The position numbers and the translations under genes are program-made. Positions 1-30,984 of a stretch of 64,000 nt of DNA are shown piece after piece (position 1 is the stretch's first letter; each line of letters begins with the position of its first letter). Source of the DNA: Flaccisagitta enflata. Lineage: Eukaryota; Chaetognatha; Sagittoidea; Aphragmophora. The stretch lies in assembly GCA_965153355.1 (NCBI GenBank), contig OZ231127.1:23870001-23934000 (forward strand). Reading direction: 5' to 3'. The notes under the pieces were generated by a model. It did no database searches. It saw only the letters and a list, made by a program, of their open reading frames with translations, and was not told the origin of the DNA.

Positions 1-281
1 TCTTTTTCGATTATTCAATGCCCGCGTCTTTTGTTTCTCGCCATTTTTTATATTGAACGCTAGATGGGTAACCATATGGTTGCGCCTTATATTTGTGCCA
101 TTTGTTTTTATTACGTAGGCGAATATACGTATCTCTTCTTTCGTATCATCCGGTTTTTGGATTGATTGATTTTATTTACTTGCGGCATTGCTTCTTAAAG
201 TGATTGATTGATTTTTCGTGATCGTTTGAATGCGCCCTTGGAATTCACTAATTTCAATAATCTTTCATCTTTTTATTGCAG

Positions 282-360
282 ATAAACTAATGAACGGACA
301 ATTAACGTTAATTTGACTTCGACAGACTGTGGGTTGAAACCAACGAAAGTGGGCCTAAAA
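282..360 (+). other. Candidate small non-coding or 5' UTR exon
   Basis: A T-rich tract ending in TTGCAG precedes this 79-base block, and it is followed by an excellent donor (GTAAGT). All three + frames contain stops, so if it is an exon it is untranslated or terminal. The next plausible acceptor on the same strand is at 691-692. It could be a 5' exon of the coding-like region at 693, a leader exon of Rx, or chance. Only splice signals support it. Confidence 0.25.
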
Positions 361-692
361 GTAAGTTTTATAGACGCTTTTGCTTTTATTATCGTTGTTT
401 TATCTTGTTTCCGGTCTGTTATTTTTGTCTTTTGCCCTTTTGCATTTTTATCGCCGGATTTTAGTGTGGTTTTATCGCTTGCCCGATCAGCTTGCTATAG
501 GGATGATATGGATGAATTTAATGGGATGGGCTGGGGCAGGGGCAGGTATTATCAGGTGGCATGGGCTCTGAAGAAGATGAACATGTTGTCATGTGCTGTT
601 TCTGTCCTTTATTGTGTCCTGTCTGATTTCATATGTTATGTTTGCGTTATCGCTAACGCCCACTTTCCCTTTCATTTTTCCCTCTCTCTCAG

Positions 693-2178
693 TTGTTGAA
701 ATTTTTATGGAATAAACGAGACGATCGCCTTCCTATTTTCCAATCGGCCAACTTTTCACCACAAGTCGTCAGTCAGATAGACGCTCATAGACAGTGCCAG
801 TTGAAACTGTGGGGCGAATTTATATTTCAACAATTTAAAAAACGACTCGATTCTTTTCATCTTCGACCTCCAGCAAACGAAATTGGACAATGGCAGCCGC
901 GCGCACGGCAGCACTGCTCTGCCGCTCAACGTCATCTCGTGTATCTCACTTCGGTTTGAATCAGTGTCCGAGGTCAACCGTTTGCGCGATGAGGAACGAC
1001 ATCACTCTGAAATGGAAATGATGCGCGACGCCTCGGCTTTCCGCCGCACGAAGGAACGAATGACTTCGCGAGCGCCGCTTGTGAATCAGATGGCGCGACA
1101 CGGCCTTCGGGACATGGTCTACGACTTCATATCGTATGCAGGCAAATGGCGCTCGCTCGATGCTGGCGACCCTCTTCGATTCCCGGCGTCTTCTTGCGTC
1201 GAATCCGGCGCGAATGGGACTCCATGCTTTGATCGTGAAAACTATCCAGTTTCCTTCCAGCCACATCGTGAACGCAGTGCAAATGACATTGGAATCGCAA
1301 AGACCCGTCAACGATTCTCGTGGAACAGTCCCCTACCACTCACGCCGCCCGTGACAATGTTACCGGCGCCCGACTCTAAGGATGCGAACGTCTTCGCTAA
1401 ACCCCCGACGGGATCCGAGCATTCACCATCGCCCGGCGACATGGTGCGCAATCTCCAACTGGTGCCAATTTTTAAATCTGCCACCGATCCAAAGAGGAGA
1501 TGCCGTCAATCAATGGGTATCAGATTTGGTCTCGGAAATTGAACCGCGCGCTCCAATGAGCAAGCTGACTACTATGATCTCGACGACGCCCGACGCTCTC
1601 CCGGCAAGAGGTCGTGTGATCATCAACGGATTGACGCCGCAGTGAGAGGGCGAGGCGACTTCGTCAACAGGAGTGCTGAGAGACAGATGGGGTAGGCAGC
1701 TGGAGGAGGAAATGCGACAAGGCCTGCGGTTGATTGACGATGCGCAGCAGCAACAACGGGAGGAGGAGCAGCGATAGCAACAGGAGCAACAGCAGCAGCA
1801 TCAATTGCAGATGCAGCAGCAGCAACGCCAACAGCAACGTCAACTCCACCGAGCACAGGAGCAGCAGCAAACGACGGCTCAACGGCAGCAGCAAGAGCTG
1901 CTGCAGCAGCAGCAGTTGCAGCAACTCCAATGTTAATTTTTGGTCAACAAGATCAGCAACAACATCAGATCCTGCAGCCGGCGCCCCAACCTGTGGCTCA
2001 ACAAGAGCTGCGACAACATCAAACGGCAATGCAGCCGCATGAACAACAACAACAGCGGCAAATCGATGCAGGAGAAAATACGCAACAGCAACTGTAGCAG
2101 CAACAGCAACCTTCCGCCGCGATCTCAGCGGTGGTAGTGGATCCTCCAGCTTCAAATAACCATCTGTCGGTGCCATGA
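693..2178 (+). pseudogene. Coding-like Gln-rich region with broken frames, unassigned
   Basis: A CTCTCAG acceptor-like site precedes a stretch that is mostly open but changes frame. The frame from 693 is open to about 959, another is open to 1542 with no ATG before about 1015, and a third carries the 3' part. From about 1660 the peptide is acidic or basic (LRDRWGRQLEEEMRQG) and then glutamine-rich to 2178. The Gln-rich part has TAG at 1775-1777 and 2095-2097, each where the surrounding pattern predicts CAG, and one frame change near 1930. I do not recognise the family. It may be a decayed gene, exons with unseen introns, or a real gene damaged by assembly errors, since a gap lies 45 bases beyond it. 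Transcript data would decide. Confidence 0.35.
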
Positions 2179-2222
2179 ACGCCAGTGAGGAGACAGAAGA
2201 AGAGAGACAGCAACGCCTTGCA

Positions 2223-2294
2223 NNNNNNNNNNTGGTGGTGGTGGTGGTGGTGGTGGTGGTGGTGGTGGTGGTGGTGGTGGTGGTGGTGGTGGTG
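2223..2294. repeat. Assembly gap (10 N) followed by a TGG microsatellite
   Basis: Ten N bases at 2223-2232 are followed at once by about 20 TGG triplets. The gap probably marks a collapsed or unresolved microsatellite, so distances across it are unreliable. Confidence 0.9.
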
Positions 2295-2459
2295 AAGGTG
2301 GTGGGGGAGGAGGAACTAAGATAGTGTTGGAGCAAGAGGGGGGTAAAAGGAGTTGGACCACGAGGAGAGTGAAAGGAGAAGGAGAGTTGTAAGCTGCAAA
2401 TGGATTTCAAATGGGGATCCATAAAAGAGGGCGGAACCAATTGACGGCTCAAGTTAAAG

Positions 2460-2706
2460 AGTTTGGGGGTGATGGCCGATTTATAGTGGATGTGAGAGGG
2501 ATAAGTTCAGAGGTGTTAAGAGTGTTTGGGGGTGATGGCCGATTTATAGTGGATGTGAGAAGGATAAGTTCAGAGGTGTTAAGAGTGTTTGGGGGTTATG
2601 GCCGATTTATAGTGGATGTGAGAGGGATAAGGGCGGAGGTGATAAGAGTGTCTGGGGGTGATGGCCGATTTATAGCGGATGTGCAAGGGATAAGGGCGGA
2701 GGTCAG
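2460..2706 (+). repeat. 63-bp minisatellite, four tandem units
   Basis: Units starting near 2460, 2523, 2586 and 2649 share GTTTGGGGGTGATGGCCGAT at their start and run about 63 bp. Because 63 is divisible by three, one + frame stays open and reads as a 21-residue repeat. No splice context or start supports a protein. Diverged copies lie at 3130-3410 and 4500-4620. Confidence 0.85.
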
Positions 2707-3125
2707 GGGCCAGCAGAGAAATTTTGGGCCCCTATACAATCAAAAAATTCGGGCCCCCCTAGTTTTGGCGCCACTGCCGGCTGCCTATAACACATGTAGT
2801 TTTTTTATATTCTATTCAGAGAAGAAAATCCAAGTGTTGAACTTGGTACGTTGATCTATAACAAAAAAAGAAAAAAAGTTTTAATAGTTTTAAAAGAGTT
2901 TTCAGCATTTGTATCATTAGCTCAGGGCCTGGTTTTTCAAACCATTCCCTCATGAGTGTTGGTTTACGTCAGGGCCAAAACTTTCCTTTTTTCTTTTTCT
3001 TTTCTTTTCTTTCTCCTTTTCTTTTTTCTTTTTCATCTCTATAACATTGAGGCTCCTCTGCCTGAGCCCGGGGCCCCTATACTTTGTATAGGGTGTATAG
3101 GGCTCTACAGGCCACTGGCGGAGGT
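2707..3125. other. No gene recognised; low-complexity spacer
   Basis: It contains a pyrimidine-rich run around 2985-3035 and two related phrases ending in GGGCCCCTATAC (near 2728 and 3071), perhaps remnants of one dispersed repeat. No supported exon was seen. Confidence 0.5.
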
Positions 3126-3410
3126 ATTTAGAGTGTTTGGGGATGATGGCTGATTTATAGCGGATGTGCAAGGGATAAGGGCGGAGGTGTTCAGAGTGTT
3201 TGGGGTGATGGCCGATTTATAGCGGATGTGCAAGGGATAAGGGCGGAGGTGTTGAAGTGTTTGGGGGTGATAGCCGCATAGCGCGATTTACAGCGGATGT
3301 GCAAGGAAAAAGTTGGGGGCGTCAGAGTGTTTGAGGGTGATAGCTGATCTATAGCGGATGTGCAAGGGAAAAGTGGTAGCGTGTTACAGTGTTTAAGGGT
3401 GATGGCCAAT
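3126..3410 (+). repeat. Second cluster of the 63-bp minisatellite family
   Basis: About five diverged units of 61-70 bp start with GTTTGGGG/GTTTGAGG. All share the phrase ATAGCGGATGTGCAAGG, which the first cluster shows only in its last unit. The units are not all multiples of three, so no frame survives. Confidence 0.75.
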
Positions 3411-3824
3411 GCCTTGCGGGACCCCATGGGCAGGGTCAGCCGGTCCCTCGGCACGGTAGGGCCGGATACCGGAAGTCGGGAGCTCGGTACGGGCAGGGGC
3501 AGTACTGAGTCTCGGTATGGGGCTTCGGTACTAGGTAACAGTACAAAAGACCTAACTAACAAGAATATACTTCACATTCTTTTTAGAATACTGTTGACAA
3601 ATTGTTAACAATGAGAGAGAAAAAACCGACTAGAAATAGAAAAAAAATGCAGAATATGCTGCTACTCCAGATTCCCATTTGTTTTTAGTTTGAATTCAGT
3701 TTAAGACTCGATGGTCTGATGTTTGGTTGTCGATGACCGGAAGTCAAGATAATCCCCCAATTGCGATACCTGATTATTCCTGATTATTCCTTGCCATTAA
3801 TTGTCTTCGAGTTTTTTTTTTGTT

Positions 3825-3827
<3 letters not shown>

Positions 3828-3909
<82 letters not shown>
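3828..3909. repeat. GA microsatellite
   Basis: Uninterrupted GA dinucleotide of about 40 units. The flanks show no gene. Confidence 0.98.
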
Positions 3910-3912
<3 letters not shown>

Positions 3913-4500
3913 CTTAAGAACTCATTCCAAATCTCATTCTAATTCTTTTGTGATGATCTCGAGTCAATCATATGGGAGAATAACCAATCATCTTAAAATA
4001 TGTTTCTGAATTTGTTCAAAACAAATGATCTATTAGTATTTTTAGATCAGAATGTATATGCAAACAAATTTGAAAAAAGTGAAAAGATAGAATGAAAATG
4101 AAAGATGCAAAAAATGACCAAAAAAAAAATATGAAAATTGTTTAAAAAACTATCAAAAAATGAAGAAATAAGATATTTAAGAAAAATGAAAAATAAATAC
4201 AGAAAGAAAAAAAATGAAGAATAAAATGTGAAAAATAAATAATAAAAAATCAAAAATTAGTAGTAATAAGTAACTCATTTATCAAAATAATCATATCTTT
4301 TTTCTACAATTCTAAAATGATCACAGAATATTTACCATGAATGTTAAAAAAGAATATAGAAAAAACCACTATCTTCACAAACAGATGGAGGAGGAGGAAG
4401 AGGAGGCAGAGGGCCGGGATATGCATCAGGTCCCGGGAATTCGGGACAAGGTGATATCCCGGCATGTCGGGACCTCGGGACCCAAGTCCCGCCAGGCACT
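3910..4500. other. A-rich spacer, then a GC-rich palindromic patch
   Basis: 3910-4400 is A-rich with no recognisable gene. At about 4411-4500 a GC-rich patch repeats CCCGGGA, TCGGGAC and GGGACC in both orientations, so it can fold. A similar GC-rich patch lies at 3440-3540. Neither is assigned. Confidence 0.4.
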
Positions 4501-4622
4501 GGTGATGGCTGACTTATAGCGGATGTGCATGGAAAAAGTAGAAAGGTGTTAGAGTGTTTGAGTGTGATGGCCGATGGCCGATGGCCGATGGCCGAAGGAT
4601 GTGCAAGGGAAAAGTGCAGAGG
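4501..4622 (+). repeat. Third cluster of the 63-bp minisatellite family
   Basis: Two diverged units carry ATAGCGGATGTGCATGG and GTTTGAGTGTGATGGCCGAT. The second contains an internal expansion of GGCCGAT in four short copies. Confidence 0.65.
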
Positions 4623-4815
4623 TGATAGAGTAGTAGGAGAAAGGTAGGTTGCTCAGGATGAGGATAAGAGCAAGGTATATATGACTAAGGGTACAAGCGC
4701 AGAAGTGACTGGGGTGGTGGATTGTAATAATTTGATCAGATACTGCTTTTCTGCATATCATTTAAAAATCATCTGCCTGTCTACCCGTCAGTCTGTCAGT
4801 CTGTCAGTTTGTCTC

Positions 4816-4816
<1 letters not shown>

Positions 4817-4854
<38 letters not shown>

Positions 4855-5062
4855 ATCTCCTTCACCCTGCATTTCCTCCTCCTCCTCCTCCTCCCTCCTC
4901 TTCCTCCTCCTCCTGCTTTCCACTAGCCTCTTTTTTTTCTTTTCCTTCCCCGCGCCCGTTCTTCAGATTCCATCTATTGTTTTTCTTTAATTGGCCATCT
5001 GCCTTTTTTTTTTTTTTTTTTTTGTCGACTGAATTGTCGATGAAGATTTCGGCGAAATAAAC

Positions 5063-5115
<53 letters not shown>
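4817..5115. repeat. TGTC, TCC and CT microsatellites
   Basis: TGTC repeats at about 4817-4854 are followed by imperfect TCC repeats to 4918 and a CT run at 5066-5115. The open frames through this stretch are by-products of the repeats. Confidence 0.9.
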
Positions 5116-6663
<1,548 letters not shown>

Positions 6664-6867
6664 GATTATTAAGATGGTGATAATGTAGAAAATGGTACCC
6701 TGATGTCTCTCCATTGACTGTCGAGTAAAAGATAAGACGAGGGGAAAATGATCGTTGAAGAAAAAGTCCAATAAAACAGAAAAAGACTTCATTGAGATGA
6801 GTCTCAGAAAACGCAGAAAACAGCATTGGCATCTTCTTTATCTTGGCACGCTTTTACTTTTAGATCT

Positions 6868-6875
6868 CTCTCTCT

Positions 6876-6921
<46 letters not shown>

Positions 6922-6923
6922 TC
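6868..6923. repeat. CT microsatellite, interrupted
   Basis: CT repeats with two TTCT interruptions. Confidence 0.95.
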
Positions 6924-6965
6924 ATTATTTTGTCCCGTTCTGTTCGTCACTGGTTTTTATTTTTT

Positions 6966-7081
6966 AGTCGCGGACAAGCCTTGCCGTGTCGGTCCATCGG
7001 TCCGTAGGTTTTTGCGTGCGGTATTTGCGTCACTGCCCCTGCCCAACCGTCCGCAACTGTCTTGCCGTGAATCCAGCCTTG
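6966..7081 (-). mobile_element. AGTCGCG-family Helitron-like element, short copy
   Basis: It begins with AGTCGCGGACAAGCC directly after a T run and ends GAATCCAGCCTTG before TT. Inside are a GTCN stretch and the phrase CTGCCCCTGCCCAACCGTCC shared with other copies. In the family's canonical orientation (CAAGGCC end first) it lies on the - strand. At 116 bp this is the shortest complete copy. It has no coding capacity. Confidence 0.7.
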
Positions 7082-7151
7082 TTAGTTTAAAAGAACTCGT
7101 TGATCCTGTTTTTTTCTTTGGCTCGTTGAGCTTGCAATTAGTGTTTTAAAC

Positions 7152-7339
7152 CAGGGCGGACTCACGGCCACCAAAGTCGCGTGTGGATGGGCAGGAGCAG
7201 TGATGAAAAAAGGTTATTCAAGCACTTGGGCAGGAGCAGTGATGCGAAAAACGCCTGTAGACGCCGACGACGGACAAACCGACCAACCGACAAACCGACC
7301 AACCGACATAGCGGGTTTTAAGGTCACGTGTACGCGACT
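7152..7339 (+). mobile_element. AGTCGCG-family Helitron-like element
   Basis: In canonical orientation the copy has a diverged 5' end, an internal AGTCGCGTGTGGATGGGCAG motif near 7178, a duplicated GGGCAGGAGCAGTGATG phrase, and alternating GACCAACC/GACAAACC units. It ends with GTGTACGCGACT before AAAA. It lies 70 bp from the opposite-strand copy at 6966-7081. Confidence 0.75.
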
Positions 7340-7914
7340 AAAAGTGAGGGCCGCATATGCAATACGCTACTCAAACGTTGTTTTTGAGAGGATCAATCAT
7401 GTAAAGTGATTTCCACTGAATTTACTAATTGTAAATGCAATTTCCATGATTACTCTCTCAGTGTTTGTCAAATCCAGCTCAAGTCATCAAATCAAAATTC
7501 TTGTTTAGTCTTGTAAAAAAGCGTAGGCAGTGGAAATTTGATGAAATTTGATGATTGAGCTCCACTTTTGAGCGGTGTTGTTATTAGACGATTGCTCAAC
7601 GGAATATCCATTAAATGAATGTTATAAATGCAGATTTCGATCATTGTAAAAAATTTATCGCCAAATTTGAGTAAAACGAGATCGAGATGTTCTTTTTTTT
7701 ATATTTCGATATCATCATTTCAATTTCATGATTGTTCTCACTCCTGAGCGTTTCAATACAGATGTGTATGTATGCCCTCGCTGTTACTGGAGAACGTGTT
7801 TAGCAAATGACTGAGTACAACGGGTTTCAGCTCGATTTATCTGAACGTGAACGCACTGGCCTAAAGGCAGGCCCAGTCTCATACAACCACACAACCAAGC
7901 GAGAAAACACGCGT
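7340..7914. other. No gene recognised
   Basis: Unique A/T-rich sequence without convincing exons or repeats. The short open frames lack splice context. Confidence 0.5.
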
Positions 7915-8019
<105 letters not shown>

Positions 8020-8310
8020 AAAACTCGAATCGATTAGAGGGAAATGATTTGATGAAACTAATGGATTTATGAATTTACGAGATAAAAAAAGTGTGTATAT
8101 TGGAGCAAGAGATCTCGCTTTGAAGCGAACGTCGCATCGTCACTCAATCCATGATTATTATTCGGCGCTTCATCGATATTCGGTTTTTTTCTTTTCACTG
8201 TTTTTTCTTTTTTCTTTTCATTTTTTCTCTGTTTTTTTTTTTCTTTTTTTTGCTAAAATTCTCTTTCTTGTTCGCTGATTTTTTTTTCTTTGCACAAGAA
8301 AGAGAGAGAA

Positions 8311-8600
8311 TGAAACAAAGAAACAAAGAAACAAAGAAACAAAGAAACAAAGAAACAAAGAAACAAAGAAACAAAGAAACAAAGAAACAAAGAAACAAAG
8401 AAACAAACAAGGTAACAAAGAAACGGATAAAGAAAGAAAGAAAAAACAAACAAACAAACAAACAAACAAACAAACAAACAAACAAACAAACAAAGGAAGA
8501 AACAAACAAACAAACAAACAAACAAACAAACAAACAAACAAAGAGACAAAGAAACAAAGAAAGGAAGAAACAAAGAAAGGAAGGAAAAAAGAAAGAGAGA
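8311..8600. repeat. Tetranucleotide array AAAC / AAAG
   Basis: GAAACAAA octamers to about 8420 change to pure AAAC near 8450, and then to a mixed AAAC/AAAG/GGAAG tail. The long open frames on both strands are repeat artefacts. Confidence 0.95.
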
Positions 8601-8708
8601 AGGAGAAAAAGAAAAAATGAAAGACAGATAGAAAAGCAATGAGTGGTCTGTGCTTTTGCAGATTTGATCTTGATTCCATATCTCACTTCGTCGTCTATTC
8701 ATGAAAAG

Positions 8709-8710
<2 letters not shown>

Positions 8711-8797
<87 letters not shown>
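8711..8797. repeat. GA microsatellite
   Basis: About 43 GA units. Confidence 0.98.
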
Positions 8798-8800
<3 letters not shown>

Positions 8801-9000
8801 GGAGAATGAAAGGAAGAATTTAACTGCACTTTTGAGAATTTTCAAATGATTTTTGAATCGCTAGAAGATCGTTTTAGCGCTGCTCGGAGTCCGTCTTTGC
8901 CGCCAACACCATTAACTAGCCGCATTATCAGTCATTATCACCATTTTCCCGCATCTCTTTTAATGCGTAGCTTTACAATGGCCAGTCCGTCTTTTACTAA

Positions 9001-9001
9001 C

Positions 9002-9070
<69 letters not shown>
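9001..9070. repeat. CTGT then CT microsatellite
   Basis: Four CTGT units pass into interrupted CT repeats. Confidence 0.95.
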
Positions 9071-9071
<1 letters not shown>

Positions 9072-9479
9072 ATTTCTCTTACTCTTCATCATGTGTTTTA
9101 TCTCTTACAAACCCACAGATAATATGATAACCCAAGGTTTAGCATAAAATGCGCGTCATTTCTATCTCACTTCTGTCGTAAAGGAACAATCAATCAGAGA
9201 TACTTTTTACCAAGCAAACGTGAGGCTAGGACAAGAGTCAATATCAGGGTTGCTTTGGTTCGGCCACAATCCACACAATCCACGGTGCTCGATTTTAGGG
9301 GATACATTCTGCAGAAATCCATTAAAAGAAAATACACCAATTCATATTTTTGATTCGTACATCATATACATCATATATGAGTCCAAACTCCACAGCACGT
9401 TGACATGATAATATGTTTTTGCAGTGCCAATCACATCCAGCTGAATAGTCAAACAGTTTGTGCCAATATCGCATATCTA

Positions 9480-9653
9480 CAGTAGGACCCCGCCTCATCA
9501 GTCCCATTGGGACTGAAGATTTTTCACCTTTATCTCAGGATAACTTTAAAGAGAGGTAAAATCATATTAAAACAATCATTTGGGACCTCAAAATGTTGAC
9601 CTTTATTGCTGGGGAACCTTTAAAAGCGAGGCTGTTATTGCGGGGTTCCACTG
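9480..9653. mobile_element. 174-bp pogo/Tigger-like MITE (copy 1)
   Basis: The ends CAGTAGGACCCCGCCT and, inverted, CAGTGGAACCCCGCAA are flanked by TA on both sides (9478-9479, 9654-9655). CAGTGGAACC-type ends with a TA target are known from pogo/Tigger-like Tc1-mariner elements. It is too short for a transposase. Confidence 0.75.
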
Positions 9654-9664
9654 TATATGAAATA

Positions 9665-9838
9665 CAGTTGAGCTTCACTAGAGCGCGTTCTAAGGGACAG
9701 AGTAAAATTATGCCTTATAGTGAAGCTGCCTTATTGCCAATATAGAAATAACTATAAAATCTTTCATGGGACAGTAAGTTGAATGCCTTATGGGCGGGTA
9801 TGCCTTATTAGCGGGTGCGCTCTGGCGGTCCTCCACTG
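9665..9838. mobile_element. 174-bp pogo/Tigger-like MITE (copy 2)
   Basis: The ends CAGTTGAGCTTCAC and, inverted, CAGTGGAGGACCGC are flanked by TA (9663-9664, 9839-9840). Its length is identical to the neighbour 11 bp away, but the interior differs. It is probably a related subfamily that inserted beside or with copy 1. Confidence 0.7.
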
Positions 9839-10238
9839 TACATTCTTAATGACAAGTCTGGATTCTATGCATTATGCATCCACGTCACACGTGCACAAAA
9901 GGCACCATAATGGTGAAGACAACATAATGATGGAAGATGCAAGAAAACTGCGGCTAACTTGCGGCAAAAACTGCGGCAAAGGGGCGGCGAAGGGAATAAT
10001 AATCCCCTTAAAAGACTTTTGCTCTCCTCCCAGATTCATTAGAGAACCCTGATTTTATTTTATGGCTGTACGTCTTTTCATTGTCACATCGTGAGTGCGC
10101 TCTCTCACTTTTCTCTTTTGAACTCTTTTAGCCTCTTTCTCTTCTGTCTCTGCCTCTGTCTCTCTGTCTTTGCTCTCTCTGTCTTTCTTTCTCTGTCTCG
10201 TTGGATGAAGAAGGACGATTAAATCATAAAAAAGAAAT

Positions 10239-10366
<128 letters not shown>

Positions 10367-11573
10367 TTGATGAAATCTGCGTTAATGAGTGTTGAGACAA
10401 AAATGGCTAATCATCGTTTCCCCTCATTTGGTTGTGACTTTTGACTAAAGACACCTTTCCCCCTTCCCCCCACCCCGGTCTTACTGCCTCTACCTCTTTG
10501 CTTTCCTCTCCTATCCTAGTCTTATCGTTACTGTCTCCAAGGTACATATTTGGTTAAGCAAAGGTGAAAATGAGAAGTAAGGACAAAAGACTGGATATAT
10601 ATTGTAACTCCAAAAGAATTTCCTCTCATTTTTGATATGTTTTCACAAGACTACGAATATGCAAATGTGTATGAATCGGTCAGCGCACTTGAACTTGAAG
10701 TCCTTTCTTCTACACCCATATTCGCACGCCCTCCTACATGAATTCACCATAAACACTCCATGCCATGGCATTATACGTCATAACAGTGGCAAAAAAAAAA
10801 TCAGACACTGCTTATTTCTATCATAACTTGGTGCTGCTTTTGAAAAAGTACATAAAATCTATGACCATTCTAAAGAGCTTCAAAAAATCTTCGATTTGAG
10901 TTGTTGAATGAAATTCTAACTTAAAAACTGTAGAAGTTATGTTAATTTGAAAAAAGAGTATCAAATTGAAATCTGCCAGATATGACGTTTTTTTCTAATT
11001 TGAATTCATGGACTAAATGTCTTTATCTGATTACCATTTCTAAACGGATTGACTAAAAAATGTCTGCTTGGCGCCATTTTGTAGATAATGAGTTGTATTT
11101 TCATTTTCTCTTAAATTTTTCTTAGTTTCCTTTTGTCAGATATGTTTTATATGCTTTTAAAGACAGAATTACAAGTACAGAATTCCTTCTATTGACAGAC
11201 TATGGTGATGCTCACTTCAAACTGTTGCCATTTCTAAACGATTTGAGCTAAAACTTTCTGCTTGGTCTAGATTTGAAGAACTTTCGAAGATCTTTCAAAC
11301 GGTCACTGATTTTTTGTATTTTCATTGAGACTGAGCCGGTCAAAAGCATCAAAAACCGCCATGTCCGGTTTTTTTTTTTTTTGCCATTGTTACCACACTC
11401 TTACACACTCACACACACTCACGCCAGTAGAGAAAGCATTTGTGATGGTTGCTCATTCGGCGCTAATTGACTTTTAGCGCTCAGAAGCGAAACAGAAAAA
11501 AAGAAAAATTCTTGAAAAACTTTTTTATGACTCTAAATCGTCGCTTGGAGAAGTTTCTTTAGATGGCGCTTTG

Positions 11574-11576
<3 letters not shown>
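10367..11576. other. Non-coding; copies of a diffuse CATTTCTAAACG motif
   Basis: No exon was recognised. Short related blocks near 11030 and 11225 share CCATTTCTAAACG. The one at 11273-11310 resembles the GATCTTTCAAA block of the inverted repeats at 16434 and 23268. This appears to be an old, strongly diverged dispersed repeat. Confidence 0.4.

Positions 11577-11652
<76 letters not shown>
11577..11652. repeat. GA microsatellite
   Basis: About 37 GA units, 290 bp upstream of the first recognised Rx exon. Confidence 0.98.
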
Positions 11653-11655
<3 letters not shown>

Positions 11656-11943
11656 GCCATTTGCGGTTTCTTTTGTGCGACACTTGTTTTCTGAATGATA
11701 CCGATTCTAACTCATCTCTCATGATGTTAACTGTTGTTGTTGTTGCTTTATCTCGCCCTATTGCCTTGATGCTGACCGTTGAGGTTTTTCTGAATTGGAA
11801 ATCGATTTTTGCCGGAAAAATTTTTAAAGACATCTACTTTGCCCACTAGTTTTACGGGGACGAAAACCGAACGAAGTCGAGTGTTTTAGAACTTGATCAC
11901 GAAAACGAATCCATAAACAAAATATTTTATTTTACTTTCACAG

Positions 11944-29970
<18,027 letters not shown>

Positions 29971-30104
29971 TGAAGACTCGTGATTCATGATTACTTGTAC
30001 CGTGTGCCGTATGCCGTGTATAATTTGCAATGTGCAGCATGCAATTTGCAATGTACAATGTGCAGTGTGCATTGTCTTGAAGAAAGATTTGCATATTGAT
30101 CGAA

Positions 30105-30110
30105 AATAAA
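30105..30110 (+). promoter_or_regulatory. Probable Rx polyadenylation signal
   Basis: AATAAA 135 bp after the Rx stop. Further AATAAA copies lie at 30430 and near 30715, so alternative 3' ends are possible. Confidence 0.6.
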
Positions 30111-30984
30111 GAACATACGAGAAGACAATATCGTTTGATGCATCTCAAAGAATTGATCATTCATTTCTCGGATCTTATTTATACATGCAAATTAACTGTT
30201 TCATCTTCATTTTTTTTTCCGTATTTGTACACTGTGATGCGGAGGTTTTTTTTTCGTGTTGTATTTTATTTTTGTTCGCCTCAGGAGAATGAGAATCGAG
30301 AAGGAAGGAACGAGACACAGACAGGCAGACAGACAGACAGAAACAATCAAACCGAATGAAAAACCCGTTATAGATTTTGTTCTTTTCTCGAATATTTCAC
30401 GATTTCTTTTCTCTTCATTTTGATAGAGAAATAAATCCCCCATTACCCTTTTTCCCCTCGCCCCCAGCCCCCTACCCCTACTTCCTCACAGCTCTTCGTT
30501 AAACCCCCCCTAAACCCCCCCCCCCCCGTCTTCATCTAGTCTTTACGTTCGATCATTTCCTTAGAAAAAAAAACAATTTTCCGGGCCCGACGGCGAATTT
30601 TTTCCATAGTCTTTTTGTCAAAATTGAATAACTACTATCTTTCATAAATGTTATGACCAAGTAATTTGTATACAAAATGTCTTCTCTTTTAACAATGTGA
30701 AATTTCACTCGACGAATAAAATTTCTTCAACTTGATTTTAACCTTTTCTATCAACACTTCATCCTCGACTTCATTAACGCGCAATTATAGCTAGGGAATC
30801 GAGTATTAACATCATAGCTTACCGTCAGAGGAAAGAATGAGAACTTTCTCACATCTGTTGTGTCGATACTGAGAATATTTGCAGGTGAATGAAGAGTGAT
30901 AGATAGTCGAGTACAGTTGTAGAGAGTGGAGTAATGTCTAGTTAGTTTTACTTACATTTTGAAGAAATTTGTTTCTGCCAAGTA
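30111..30984. other. Downstream of Rx, no gene recognised
   Basis: It contains CAGA repeats near 30322, a C-rich run at 30500-30530, and otherwise unique sequence. Confidence 0.5.

Noticed and set aside
693-959. Weak resemblance of one frame (HRQCQLKLWGEF) to the start of ESCRT-II VPS25
   Set aside because: Only a few aligned residues, wrong spacing, and no match downstream; not enough for a family call.
2411-2854. 147-codon frame with a 21-residue repeat
   Set aside because: The period of 63 bp explains the open frame; related clusters have lost the frame without consequence.
8151-8702. Open frames of about 150 codons, Lys/Gln/Thr-rich or Phe/Leu/Cys-rich
   Set aside because: Produced by AAAC/AAAG tetranucleotide repeats.
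30500-30530. C-rich run with CCCCTAAAC, telomere-like
   Set aside because: Only one imperfect unit in a poly-C stretch; not a telomeric array.
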